DNA from: Pseudoscleropodium purum
Taxonomy: Eukaryota; Streptophyta; Bryopsida; Hypnales; Brachytheciaceae
Assembly (NCBI GenBank): GCA_963969395.1
Contig: OZ017797.1
Location: forward strand, 12,896,001 to 12,960,000
Direction: 5' to 3'
DNA: 64,000 bases
Shown in pieces: positions 1 to 12,219 of the stretch. The notes under the pieces were generated by a model. It was not told the origin of the DNA, ran no database searches, and worked only from the letters and a program-made list of their open reading frames with translations. How positions within the stretch are numbered: position 1 is the stretch's first letter; the number at the start of each line of letters is the position of its first letter. Made by a program: the position numbers and the translations under genes.

Positions 1-2260
1 TAATTTGAAACGCTCGGACATATTGATAGGTTGCTCAAAAAGCTGTAATACTTGCATTAATTTTGGAATGATTTTGAGGATCAAAAGTGAAGAATCAATG
101 ACTTCACTCTAGAAACAAAGAATGCACCTATTGGGCCAATAATCGGAGTATTTGGGTGACTAACTTGATCATGGGGAACTATGTCCTTCCAAGGTTAATT
201 CATTTAGTGTGAGATTGTCTAATTGTTCTATATTGCATTTTATTAATAGAACAATATTTTGATTCAAATTTGATCTTAGAAGAACATGGCTTCCCACAAC
301 CTATGTAGCTATTGTGGTTTGTAGGGCAAGAAGTTACAATCTTAATTGATTAATTTGAAGTGAAAGATAAGATCATGTCATTTCCAAAAACATAAAATTC
401 ATTCAAATCTAACACTCCTATTGAAAGTTATGTGGATTGGACCTTGATTACTGAACCAAAAGATGCATTCTTTGGTTCTATAGTTAATAGTGAAGTCATC
501 CATGATGCCTTTTAGGATTAAATGGCTTTTGAGCAAAGAAAAAAATATACTTCCTTCTCCAAGGGCCACTAAACAAATATAAATTAATTAATTTCTATAA
601 ATAAAAAATGCAAGATAAAACAATTAGTGTATCTTGCACTAATTGAAATCACTTGAAGAAGGTGTAGAAGGGTGTATTAAAGTATAGAAGGGTGTATAGT
701 TAAACACTTGAGCCAAATAGAGTAGTTTTCATTAGTAAATTGTCATAAATTGTTGTACTAGATCTTATTGGCAATTTGGAAAAATATTTGAAACACTCAT
801 GTTTATCTTTTTACAAATTCATAATTATTTATATGGTGTCCAAAAATGCATTCTAGGAGAATCTAGAATACTTTGTTATCTCTTCACAAGATTCAACTAA
901 AAAAAACAAGACAATTCAATAAAAGGAACAATGTGCAATTTCTTATTTAGAGACATTTAGGTGTAGTTAACTTTATCGAAGAGTTGATCAACATTGCCTT
1001 AGGCATCTTGCATGCATTGAAACCATTGAATTTCCTCCAATCCCCCTTTTGAACAACTTCAATTGCAGTTTTATTCTACTTTTGTTTGTCCCTATTTTTT
1101 TACTCTTCATATTCAAACAACTTCATTTCTACTTCATGATTGATTCTAATGCCATGGTTTATAAGTGCAACAGTCCAAATCATGCTAATATTTTGGATAT
1201 TGACTTTCAAAACTAAATTGACATCTACTTCAAAACTAAATTCTAATTAGACAATGTTTGAATTGATTAACAATATGAATTTAGAGGGATCCAAATTATC
1301 TAGGGTAGGATGCACTTCATGGAATATGAAATTCACATACATGAAAATTAGAATTGAACTTCAAGGATATATCAAAGATCATGCAAACATGTCTTCAAAG
1401 TGTTAATAGAAGACCATGGACCAATGTTATTCTAAACTTTAATATTTTTTGCATATAGTGATCAAATAATGCATTCTTTTGGTTTTGTTGGAACCTTCTT
1501 TTATTTGCTAGTAGGAATATTAAAATTTTGACCAATCCAATCTACTATAAATATGTTTTTTGGATGTCAATGTTTTCCTTCTTTTCTAGATTTGGTGCTC
1601 TAAAGAACTCTTATAAGTGACACAAGTATAAAAGATATACTTCTAATTATGACCTCTTTTAGAAACCAAATCTTTCATATTCTTGTCTAAAATATACATA
1701 TTCTTTTCATAAGGTCCTACAATAGCTTCTCAGTACACACCTCTTTTCAGCATTTTGATCACTATGTGAGCATTTCTTTGTAATCCCAATGGAGGAACCT
1801 TCTTGTTGAACCTTCAAATACAAAGAACAGTTCAACTATTTTAGCCATTCAATTTTGGATCCTAACTTACCAAAAAATTCCTTTACAGCCAAACTATGTC
1901 AGCACCAAGCATGAGAATAATGAATTCTTGGTGTGGTCTTCGTTGCCCAGTGAAATGCCCATGTACAGAATATGGCAGTGCAGTCAACCCTGCTTCCTGT
2001 GGCAGGCTTGTAGATGTAGACCTAGTAGAAGAGAGTAACCTAAATCCTCACAGCTCAAAAAGAAGCTTTAGGGTCGAACAAAGAGGGGTCAACAATCTAA
2101 ATCAAACGTGATAACCAAGCCAGATAACTTCATTATTCTCAACTTCACCAGGAAATTATCGCCTTGAAAGTAAAGAAAAGTTCCATAATCTCAAAACCCT
2201 TGCATCACTTGAAGGTAGAGGATATTGACCCCAATTACCAAGAGTACCTCATCTTTTCAT
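1..2260. other. AT-rich intergenic DNA, no gene seen
   Basis: This stretch is AT-rich with frequent stops in all frames. A 71-codon open frame at 1896-2111 has no recognisable motif and no coding neighbour, so I do not call it. I see no RNA gene or clear transposon terminus here. Confidence 0.6.
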
Positions 2261-2264
2261 TCAC

Positions 2265-2565
2265 ATTTTTGAACTTATCAGGAAGTGCTGTAAGCACGAC
2301 TTGCTAAATGTCAATGGCCACTGATATTTGAAAGGAAAATGGGGATGTCCACTGTCACTTATAGCGGTCTACAACCTCCCACTTTGAAATTGCATAAGAA
2401 ATGCTCACATAGTGATCAAAATTTGATCTCAACAGATTTGGCTCTTGTTCGCAAAGATCTCTCCACAGCTCTAACCTAACTTCCCGAAAATCACAGTCCT
2501 ACTAATTTTAAAATTCTTGAAATGACGCTATTGGTATACTCCACCTTACTTCAGCAGATTTCACA
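2265..2565 (+). repeat. Dispersed repeat family I, copy 1 of 3
   Basis: This segment shares landmarks in the same order with 15410-15840 and, in reverse complement, with 45070-45430. The shared blocks are a CTACAACCTCCCAC core, a block around AAAATCACAGTCCTAC, and AAAATTCTTGAA just before a GACGC block. It lies just downstream of the b561/DOMON gene. The other two copies are inside introns. Element class and exact ends are not clear. Confidence 0.6.
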
Positions 2566-2674
2566 TTGCTCATGTGCAATTGACGATGGCGATGCAGTCA
2601 ATTAAACCAAGGACTTGTGAGTGGCCAAAAGGCACATGCTGTTAGTTTCGAAATACCTGGCCTGGCCACCAGGC

Positions 2675-5037
2675 TCAATAGTCGGACATTTGAAAGTCAC
2701 GCTCAGTTGTAGACCGGTTCCATCGATTTCCAGTTCCTGGGTCTCGGTTCCACCGTATCCAGTAGATCGATTCAAAAATGGCGAAGGCGACAAGCTCAAA
2801 AGCCAAAAGCACAATATAACTCACTTTCAGTTTCTTTCCTTCTTTTTCCAGATTGAGGCCGACGAAGATATTGATAACAGCCAGAAAGAGTGCCAAGCGT
2901 CCCACCCACCAGTGATACCAATTCCAATACTTGCGTACATTGGCATCCTTCTTGGGGCGTAATACGACGGCCAGAACCTGCTTGATTAGCACCACTCATA
3001 AATATCGGTCTTCATGACCTAACGTCTCACCTTGACAGTAAGATTAAAAAGAATACTTTCACTATCTTTGATTTCTAAAGAACAAAACACTCTAGAAAAG
3101 AGTGACAAGGAGCAAATTCATTCCGGCAACACTAGTTGTAGGAAGGGAAAACAGCATGACAGAGTAAAGCAAAAATCAGGATTCTGTCTACGTGACTCAT
3201 CCAATTCCTATATCTTTAGTAGTTTCCAAAACAGATAAGAGGAAATCAAAATTCGGCAGGTGAGGAATGCCTTGGGTTACGCACTTCAATTTGAATTGAA
3301 TTCTTTGAGCAAGGGCATTTACAATTACAGGAACTTTTTTGAGGTGAGAAAGGAGATCGTCTGGACACACCTGTAAAATAGCCAGGATGAAGAGGAATAT
3401 ACCAAGTCCTTTGTGACCGGTCAGGCCTGGGACATCGATCTGTTTTGCAAGATTAACACCAGTAGCCACACCAGCAATGATGAAAATAAACCCGACAGAT
3501 TGAAACGTGGCGTGGAGGTAGAACCAGGCAGGGTCAAAGCCCCGAGCATAACGAGCAACCATTGCTCCAATAGGCAGCAGGACTCCCCATCCAAACACCA
3601 TGAGGGCTCCATGTGCCTTGACTTTCTTGTCAAGCGGAGAGGCTGCCGATTCTTCTACAGCACCTACAGTACCAAAATGCAGTTCAGTCTCATCAAACAC
3701 AAAGAAACCACTAAAAGCAACTGAAGCAACTAAAAGAAACCACTAAAAACAGAATCCTAAGTGCAGTGTTCAATTCAAATTCACAGTAAGGCAAGAAGGA
3801 AGGCACCCTAGTTTATAATGCAGTATTAGACCAACGATTACATTGGTCAGAAAAGGAAATCCATGAAGTTAGGAGTATGATCGTACGTACCCACAGGAAA
3901 CTGTGAGCTTTGAAGTTTTTCAATGTATGTGGCTCTGTGGTACGAAATGGTAGAACCGTCAGCAGATGCGGGGCCGTACGCATAGAGAAGAAAGTTAGGA
4001 ATGACTTTGGATGTTGCGAAGTTGACTTGCAAGGCGACGTAAACAGTCTTGGTTGTGCCATCATAGGAGGCTTGCGTCTGAACCGTGAACGTCAGTCTTG
4101 TATCGTCCTGGAAGACTTGAGACGAATCCCTGTCCTTGAGGTAGTACTGCTGAATTTCAGGATCACCCGTCACGCCCAATGTAGCTATCACAGCTGTGGC
4201 TCCTGGCATGGCGTGTGACTGTGAGAATCCAAGCCCTGCCCATTGCATTGCAATGAGCGGAGCAGCAAACACCATACTCACATAGTTCGTTTTGTTGTCC
4301 TTGAGTACCTGCTCATCAAGCACCACAAAGTTCAAGTCAGCAATTGCCAGCCAAGTTTATACAAATCGGTCTGGCATAATACATTCTAACGATTAGGTGC
4401 TGCAAATTAGGTTCCTTCATTTCTTACCGCACTATAATCCTAAGCCTAGATAGGCGTACTCCACTTTACTCCAAACGAACATTTACTGCACCCATCATGC
4501 ATCTCGCATCCTCCCATTTCGAATCTAATGGCTACATGACAACAGTATTCAGAGTCCTATACTTCAATGAGGAAGTTCACCTTATTTCCAAACTCACACT
4601 AAGTAGAAACCAGAGTGCAGTTCTTCGAGACCAGACGACTATACTTTCAATGCAATCTAAAACCCGGGCGACATCACAAAACTTAAAAAGAGCGCGTGAC
4701 ACTTCAAACCAGAAACGACTGGTAATAGTACCACATTATCAGCTGCAGATTAGGTCAAACCAAAGTCCAAGAAACAGAACGTATCACAACGAGAGTTAGA
4801 AAGGAGGCGAAAATAGGTCAGCCAGATCCATACCCACAATACGAATTTCTTGCCGTTGGCAGCGTCCAACGGAAAGGGCGATTCCATACATTGAAGTGTA
4901 TCGGTGGCGAATGTGGTCACATTCGCCACGGTTTTGAGCACAGTGGAGCAATCTGCGGCAGACGTTCCGTGCGCGTGTATCAAGAGGATCACCGCGATGG
5001 AAATGCACAAACACAAAGCGTTCCTAGCCCTCACCAT
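2675..5037 (-). CDS. Cytochrome b561 and DOMON domain-containing protein, 4 exons, 405 aa
   Basis: The coding exons on the minus strand are 5037-4834, 4308-3891, 3663-3371 and 2977-2675; all junctions are GT-AG and the phases agree. The protein has a signal peptide (residues about 1-27), a DOMON domain (about 65-195, with WAGLGFS followed by GATAVIA), and a five-helix b561 domain (about 226-380). The four haem-ligand histidines of this family are visible at about H225, H258, H291 and H327 (last in WNWYHWW). Plant members carry electrons across the plasma membrane: the haem b core passes electrons, usually from cytosolic ascorbate, toward acceptors on the apoplastic side. Length and order fit complete At3g61750-like proteins. 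A longer open frame starts upstream at 5127, but the ATG at 5037 begins the signal peptide directly, so I chose that. The exon 1/2 join is the least certain, because reading continues past both edges. The gene appears intact. Confidence 0.88.
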
Positions 5038-5289
5038 AATGACAGCCCACTCTATCCGATCCTCTGTTTTCCCTTCCCTTGCTCTGTTCTCAACACAGTA
5101 CAAGGACTCTGCACACCATGCTTGCACGTTTCACGCAAGAACAGTGGCAACGTACTAACCTATAACTTGCAACTGACCCGCCCACCACGAAGTCCGCGCA
5201 CTAGTACCAAACCCAGCTAGCAAAGATGGAGACCGCAGACTATCACAAAGTGCTTGGTGGCGGACATTTGCTTTAAAAATCTAAATGTA

Positions 5290-5515
5290 CGTGTGCACAG
5301 ATTCAAAACTCAAGCTGATTGAAACCTCTCTCCCACTGTGTGTATTTATTCCAAAATCAAGCAGATTTGGACCTCTCTCTCTCTCTCTGGCTGTGAGTTT
5401 TCAAAACTCTAGCAGATTTGAACACCTCTCTCCCTCACTCTCTTCGTGTATTCAAAACTCCAGCAGATTTGAACCTGTCTCTCTCTGTCTCCCGCCCACA
5501 GAGATCGGAAGTTTT
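5290..5515. repeat. Four degenerate copies of a ~50-bp CT-rich tandem repeat
   Basis: Four units each begin near TTCAAAACT or TCCAAAATC, continue as AGCAGATTTGAACC (or close to it) and end in a CTCTCT run. They lie about 250-480 bp upstream of the b561/DOMON start codon, so they may be in its promoter or distal 5' leader. On the sense strand of that gene the tract reads as GAGA-rich. Confidence 0.75.
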
Positions 5516-5829
5516 ACACTGTCAGTATCTTACAGTGTGCGTGTCACTGCAAATGCAGGTGAGCAGGTATGAGTTAAGTTAATGAATGAAACACATTCGT
5601 CTCCCGTGGCGCCCACGTACCGAGTTGCAGGAGATGGAGGCATGGAGCAGGGTGCGTGAGGCCGTGAGCTTGACATGACTATTTGCGCAAGACTGGTGCA
5701 GCTTGCTCGATGCCAGAAATAGACCCAGTCGACCTGAAATCAATGGAAACGCCCTTGTGACAGAGCGGCGGGACCTGGCGCAACTGAAACATTCCCACTG
5801 CGACTGCCAGAGCGACGGGACCTCCGTCA

Positions 5830-8220
5830 CGAATGGGTTTTATATTTCATTTAGTTGGGGAAACCATCTCCACTTGGAATGATGAAGCTATTTGACCTCC
5901 GTCTATACAAATGGATGGAAAATACAAAGAAGGGATGGAAAAACTTGTTCATTCATCCTCCCATTTGCCTAAACACTATTTGGACTGCTGGTAATTTGGG
6001 AAACAGTAAAGTTTTTTGAAGAGGTGAAGACTATTCATTTTCAATTACTTAACTCATAAAGTTCCTTCACTATGTTTTCGTCAAAAACACTCCAAAATTG
6101 TCATTTTTAGAACATGTATCAAATTTTAGGGGAAAAAAAAATCATTTTCGGACACATGTAATTGTATGATTTTGTAGTACATTGGTTTGAAAAGATGTAG
6201 AAAAAATTTCAGAAATATCCTCTGTGTAGATTGTAAGATATTAGCATTTGAATTGACAAAAATCATCTTTTTGGCCTTGTGAAAAATAGGGCAATTGCAC
6301 TTCACAGGGACACATTTGTATGAAAAAAAATGTTCTTATTGGGTGGTGCTTCTTTGGATTCATTCTTCAAGGCAAGTTGGCTACATGCATAAAAAAATTT
6401 AGATCATTTCGAATTGTACAACACATAGGAAAAAATAGTAGTAGAAAGAAGTAGAAAATGATTCAAAATACTAATTTAAATTATTAAGAACTTAGTTATG
6501 GAGTTGAAAAATGCCAATCCTAATGGTTGTAATGTTGTGATAAACAATCTAGGACATCCTATGATTTTATTTTCTTCAAAAAAGATTGAAACTTGAATTA
6601 AATAAAAGACTTAAAAGTTTATTTTAGAGTAGAGAATTCATAACTATGTGTAGTAGCTAAAACTTCTTGTAACTTCAACCTCATTAATCAAAATGGAAAG
6701 ATTCAAAGCGTTTTACACATATATACACACACACACACACACTCATATATATATATAAAATTAAATCTAGGAAATCAATTTCAAATTAATCAAAAGTTAT
6801 GAAAATCGTTGGGCCTTAAAAAAAACTTGTTCACATGTTGTATAAAAATTTCAAAGCAAAAAAAATTCATTTGTAGTGAGTTGCCCAAAATCACTATGTT
6901 GTCAAAAAAACAATTTGGTCCTTTGGAGATTAATTTAAAAAAAATTACATACTAGGAGATGTAATTAAATTAATTAATAAAATAATGAATCTTTAAATTT
7001 TCAAAATGAATCATTTAAATATTAGAAATGTATAGAAATAGAATTTGTAACTTTTCCAAATTATAAATTATCATTCTACAAATTCAAGAAATTAGAATAT
7101 TCAAAATATAGTAATTTTGAGATTTCAAATTTTCAAATTCAAGAAATTATAAATTGATCATAATTGTAGCAAATACAATAATGAAGCCCTCATCTAGTAC
7201 CAACACTAAGGTAGAACTGTCTTATACTACCATTTATCCAATTCCACCACCTACAGATTCCTCCCATTTCCATCACTAGCCCCATCTATTATCACAATCT
7301 TACTAATCTTTATCATAATGGCAATGCATTGAAGAGCAAGCACATCAGCCTACGCTTCAACAATGATTTGATCATGCTTCTATAAGGGTCTACTTGTAGT
7401 TTTACATTTCAGTTTTGAAAAATCACAAAAAATTCAATTCTTATCTGAATGTCTTCATTCTTTTTTGCAATTGACTTCTCTCAAACAATTCAATCTTTGA
7501 AAAATATGAGAGCTCATAAATAATTTCTCCAAAATATCTAGATTGCAAATCTGTATGGTAATGGATAGTTCTACCTTAATGCTTCTATTTATATTTTAAG
7601 GCATTATGAAGCTTGAGATGATTCTTGGTATTACTACTAGCTTTTAGTCAAATATATGATATTCAATTAAAAGAAATTTTTATTAAAATTAATTAACATA
7701 TTATATTTGTAATTTAAAAAATAAAATAAAACATGAACTTAATGAATTTATAAATTTGTAAAATAATCTTTTAAAGTAAAATAATTTCTAAATTTCTAAA
7801 TTAATTAATAAAAAAATTTAATTAGTAATTTTAACAATTTACAAATTCCCAAATTTTTAGATTTGGGGAATTTCAAGCAATGTAAATTTTGATTGGATAG
7901 CATTGGTAGCAATATGAAGAAAATTGAAGCCTCATTAGTTATAAAATAACTTTATAATCATCATCAATTCAACTTTCTAAACAACTCACAAAATTATTTT
8001 AGTATCTTTTGCTTAGTGTAAAATTATAACTTGTGATTATTATCATTTTTTAAGTGCTTTCAACACGTATCTATGGCTTTATAAACAATGTTGGATAGAT
8101 CAAATATTGATTTGGATTTGATAGTATTTTAGTGGTTGTGTCATTTCACCACAAATTTCATGGTGTGAGTATAGATGGAATTGTAGGTGGAAAAATTTAT
8201 GCAAAATATTTGTTTAGAAT
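5830..8220. other. AT-rich intergenic DNA with old repeats
   Basis: No coding region is supported. About 6050-6900 is a degraded relative of the inverted-repeat element at 61045-61859, in the same orientation. It shares blocks such as GACACATGTAA, AAAAGATGTAGAAAA, TGTAGATTGTAAGATATTAGCATTTG (written here only as a landmark near 6225-6250) and the GCAATTGCACTTCACA block. A short CA/TA microsatellite sits at about 6716-6758. Confidence 0.6.
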
Positions 8221-8224
8221 CTAA

Positions 8225-8330
8225 GTGAAGGAAAAAATTGATATCTATAATTTTGATATTGTATTGTTGGAGTTGGTGACTAGAGAACAAGTAATTGATC
8301 CATCAATACAACCTCCTTATGGTTGCAAAT
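8225..8330 (+). pseudogene. Fragment of a receptor-like kinase domain (plus strand)
   Basis: On the plus strand this codes for EKIDIYNFDIVLLELVT followed by VIDP. This matches the F-helix region of plant receptor kinases (consensus EKSDVYSFGVVLLELLTG). Stops lie immediately upstream in the same frame, so it is a relic. The same motif occurs on the opposite strand 500 bp downstream, inside the LRR receptor-kinase pseudogene, so this is probably a second, inverted copy. Confidence 0.6.
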
Positions 8331-8561
8331 CACACAAGCACCTTCAAATCATTCTAGTATGAAATTCATCAAAGTCTATGACAATAGAGCTAATGTTTGC
8401 AATTTATTTGCTCTAATTCATTAGAGTTGGGAAGCCCCCTAAAACAATCCATTTCAAGCCTCAAAATACTTACAACATCTTCTTTGTGTCAACTTCATCC
8501 AACTCAAGAGAGCCTTGATTGTAATTCCTAGATGTAGTCAACATTCATGCTCATTCCAGTA

Positions 8562-8712
8562 CAAAAAAACAAGGATATAAATGCCTTATCCACAATGGCT
8601 TGTCCACAATGACTTGTAACACAATGATGACTACAAAATGATTGTTTTGTAGTCACTGTGAACAAAAAATGACTACTGCAATCATTGTGGACAAGGCATT
8701 TATACCCTTGTT
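8562..8712. mobile_element. Fold-back MITE-like element (~150 bp)
   Basis: The two arms are reverse complements with few mismatches. The left arm starts ACAAGGATATAAATGCCTTA and the right arm, read in reverse complement, starts ACAAGGGTATAAATGCCTTG. The arms continue inward through TCCACAATG to a central hairpin built on ATGACTACAAAA. The whole segment can fold on itself. It carries no coding capacity. I did not find a certain target-site duplication. Confidence 0.7.
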
Positions 8713-8840
8713 TTTTTTTAGAGATTTGGGTAGTCATGTCCCCTAGCATTTTCACCACCTCATGCATTAATTAAGGGACAACTTGCAGGTGTGTAATTTG
8801 TGCATAACATCTGCACTCAAAAGATTTGAACCATCTCAGT

Positions 8841-10270
8841 TTAAAAACTTGTCCCACACTTGGAATCTAAAATCTCACACAATCCGTTCCATTTTAGCAC
8901 TCTGTTATGAACCCACTGCACCAAGTTCAATCCATCCACGCCCTCCAATACACCCTTCAATAGGTCCACAACATATTTTCCAGTTACCATCTCCAACAAC
9001 ACAACATCAAAGTTGTACACATCAATTTTCTCTATCACTCCCGTTCCAATTCAAACAAGTACTATGCAACTAACAATCCAACCACAGTCACGCCATGCGA
9101 AATCACGCATTGCAACTTACAACAATGATTGACCAACTTAATCAACATCTCCAAGGAATCCACTATCACTGTATGCAGAGCTACACTATCGCCAAGTTTG
9201 GCATGCTTCCAAATATGTCTTGAATATGGCTGGATACAGGAATTCGAGATGTGTCAGACTCTCCAGAGAGGGAATGGGGCCCATGATGTTGCACTTCTCC
9301 AGATGGAAAGTCTTCAACTTCGTATATCCCTGTAGGAAAAAGAGATTGTGGGAATTTCACGTCGTGCAGGCAAAATCCTACAAGCCCTGCTATAAGCTCA
9401 CATTCGACCATGGTACCATGTCAATGGCGTCCAAGTCTCACATTCGACCATGGCACCATGTCAATGGCGTCCAAGTCTGAGCCCAACTAGAGAACTTTCA
9501 GGTTTGGAATGGTGAAGAAGTCCCATGACAGGACTTGTACCATTCCAGAGGTTATGTGACAGAGTCAATTCCTCAAGCTTCGTCAATGAAAGAATGAACT
9601 CCGTGGCATCTGGCCTTTGAAGTAGTTCCCGCCAAGACGCAAAACTCGCAGCTCTTGGAGTCGGTCAAATCTGCTCTCCACGGCGCCCTTGAAGTATGCA
9701 TTTGTTAGGTCCACCACTTGCAAATGCTGGAGCTCAGGAAAGTTATCTGAAAATTTCCTGCCAATTAGGGTCCAACTGAGGTTGAGGTACACCAGCTTGG
9801 AGCAGTAAGCAGTTGACGATGTATTCAGGTAAATTTCCACTCAAACTCTTGTTTCCCACGTTCAACATTGTAAGATTAACAAACTTTGCCAAAACACTCA
9901 ACGTCAACTAAGCTAACTTCACCCATGTCCCAAGCCAAACGCTGTCTCTTCGTTCTATCATATCGAAATCAAAGAGGCACGATCTGAAATAACAAATCCA
10001 CGACAGGACGAAGCTACTTACAATGAGTGAGGGCGTGGATATCCCCAACTAGGCGGCAAAAGTGGCGGGGAGAGAAGTCCAGTTCAGTTATCGAACCTTG
10101 GGTGCATTTCACACCACTCCACAACAACGGAGGCATTCAACCGAGGCATTCCAGTTGCTCATGTTGTCGTCTGCATCCTCCAAAAAATCTTCCTTCCACT
10201 TGAACAACATCTGGCCTTCTTCGTTGAGACAGAACACACATTTAGACAGCACTCTTGTGCATGCGATGGC
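8841..10270 (-). pseudogene. LRR receptor-like kinase pseudogene, internally deleted
   Basis: Read on the minus strand from 10270, the pieces come in the order of an LRR receptor kinase. First is an LRR N-terminal cap with CLNEEGQMLFKWKEDF, SNWN and a CC pair (about 10260-10090), broken by a TGA where a Trp is expected. Next are leucine-rich repeats at 9840-9583 (LVYLNLSW, LQVVDLTNAYFKG, LRVLRLGGNYFKGQMP), then another in a different frame near 9335-9225 (LKTFHLEKCNIMGPIP). Last is the kinase F-helix motif EKIDVYNFDVVLLEMVTGK at 9035-8980. Only about 120 bp separates the last LRR from the kinase piece, so the membrane segment and kinase N-lobe are missing. Several frameshifts and stops confirm decay. 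Confidence 0.7.
9397..9476. repeat. Perfectly aligned 40-bp direct tandem duplication
   Basis: Copies at 9397-9436 and 9437-9476 differ at one base (GGTACC versus GGCACC). The duplication lies in the LRR region of the pseudogene and looks recent compared with the decay around it. Confidence 0.9.
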
Positions 10271-10409
10271 CCACAAGAAAGATAAACCTTGTTTAACTGT
10301 CTGACATCAAAATTCCTCCTCTTCATCTCCAGCTGCGAACGTGTCCAAAGAGTCCCCCATGTCCCCCAGTAACACTCGCCGGTGACAATTCCTAACTCGG
10401 TCGTCACAA

Positions 10410-11880
10410 GTCCTCAACCCCCCAATGTGCCCACTGCGTATGGCTCAAAGCATCCTAACTTCAACAACAAGGAAACCTTCCGTTGAATTGGGAAAATATC
10501 AGGTCATGCACTGCGTGGTTGTTTCGCCCAAGCGGTCCCCTTTGCCAACCTGCGTGCCAAACTAATCGATCATAATTGACTCCCATGATATCAGGCTTCC
10601 AGGCTTTACTGGACGGGTCTCACAAATTGACCCGGTGGCGGAAACCTGGGAAGAAGAGGCCAAGAGAGTCTTTCCAATCTTTGGAGAGTCTCCATTCCCC
10701 TGTTGTTGCAAACTCTCTTCTTTGATGGTAACTATGTACGCAACAAGAGCTCCAAACCCACCCACACTCAGAGAACCGCGTCGACTACAGCACCGATGGC
10801 CTAATATTCATCAGAAACACATCGAGGCAATGATCTGGTCTGTCCAGCGCCTCTGTAGCTAGGCTCCCGTGTGTGGTCTTCAGCATACCTCACTAGAGTT
10901 ACCGCAGCAAAAGACGGTGTAACGAATCCTCAGTGACTGCTGCAACAGGAGCATTCGTCACACCAGAATTCTTGAGCACTAATCACTTCGTATGCAGCAT
11001 GTCATAGTTGTTCAAGAAGAAAAAAAGTGCCTAGAGCAGGGGGGAATGGTCAGACCTTCATGGGATTGATTCACTCACTACGCACGTCGCGTATCCAGCT
11101 CCAAATCGTGCTGTCACACCCAACAGCGCGCCCTCAGAAATGCCTGAATCGAAGACCAATCCAAACCGCAAGATCGAAAACGATAAACAAGAAACTATCA
11201 TGTTCGTTGCCAGAGGTCTCAAGAGGTGCAATTTAAAAAACCTTCTGCCCACACAGAGTCTTCCATGTACGTCAAGGTTGGACATGCATTCGCTCAATGG
11301 GGAAGAGGACTTGATTCGCGAGCGGGGTTTGTAGAATCCACATAACGGACTAGCTTTCACCATATCCTTCATTAATTTGTCCGACTGAATGCCTACCGAT
11401 GCATCAAATCCTCAACGATACAGAGTCTGCAGTGCAGCGTAGATTCTTGGTTTACTGGCGAGCTACTTGAAAGTCTCGCCTCGAGTAGAAAACATGTATA
11501 CGAATGTCAACTACACAAACTCGTGATCTCACCCCAACATCGGACATATTACCGCTTGCATGACAGCAGTACTCTTTTGGTCCGGATCGATCGCATCATA
11601 GGAATCCAAAGAGGCCAGTGAACTACTAAGCTAAGCTAGCGTAGTGAGCATTGTGCAATGTTTTTAATTAGTTGGCGTAGGGCTCAAATGAATTGAAAGC
11701 CACACGGGGATTCTGGAACAACCGATAATGCGCCAGACTGTTTTAAAACAATAAATCTGTAACTCTTACTGGTATTCCACGAAGGAAATCGATCTGCTCA
11801 AACGATAAACCAGTCGGAGAATCTGAAACACTCGCCAATTTGCGCCACTACAGTTCCACACACTCCAAGAGAATGTAGAG
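10410..11880. other. Moderate-GC region, no recognised gene
   Basis: Composition is less AT-rich than the flanks and open frames of 60-104 codons occur on both strands (for example minus 10765-10562 and minus 11372-11058). None shows a motif I recognise. A hydrophobic stretch (GGFGALVAYIVTI) at about 10765-10725 on the minus strand might be a decayed exon upstream of the receptor-kinase pseudogene, but this is not supported further. Confidence 0.4.
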
Positions 11881-12215
11881 TTTGCAATACTTTTCGCAAT
11901 GGTTTTGCAATGCGCACGAATTTTGTTTCAATGACTTTGCAATGGTCTAATATGAAGTATTGCATTATGTTTGCAAAGGTTTAGAATTTGCAACAATTTA
12001 GAAATAAAATAGCATGGTTTCAATGTCCAATATTTTTATATTGAATTAGTCACAACTTAACAATAGTTTCGCAATGGTTTTGCAATGCATTATTTCTTTT
12101 TTGAGATAAAAAGTAAACCCAAACTAAGTTCCATAACACATTGTTCCTTTGCAAAACCATCGCAAACACCTTGCTATTGTGTCACAATCACTGTTTTCTG
12201 TTGTAGTGACACTAG
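11880..12215. repeat. Degenerate repeat around a GCAATGGTTTTGCAATGC motif
   Basis: TTCGCAATGGTTTTGCAATGC occurs near 11897 and again near 12069 in direct orientation (the second with a one-base-different start), and a partial inverted copy (TTTGCAAAACCATCGCAAAC) lies near 12152. The arrangement suggests an old fold-back or tandem element. No coding content is seen. Confidence 0.5.
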
Positions 12216-12219
12216 CTAG

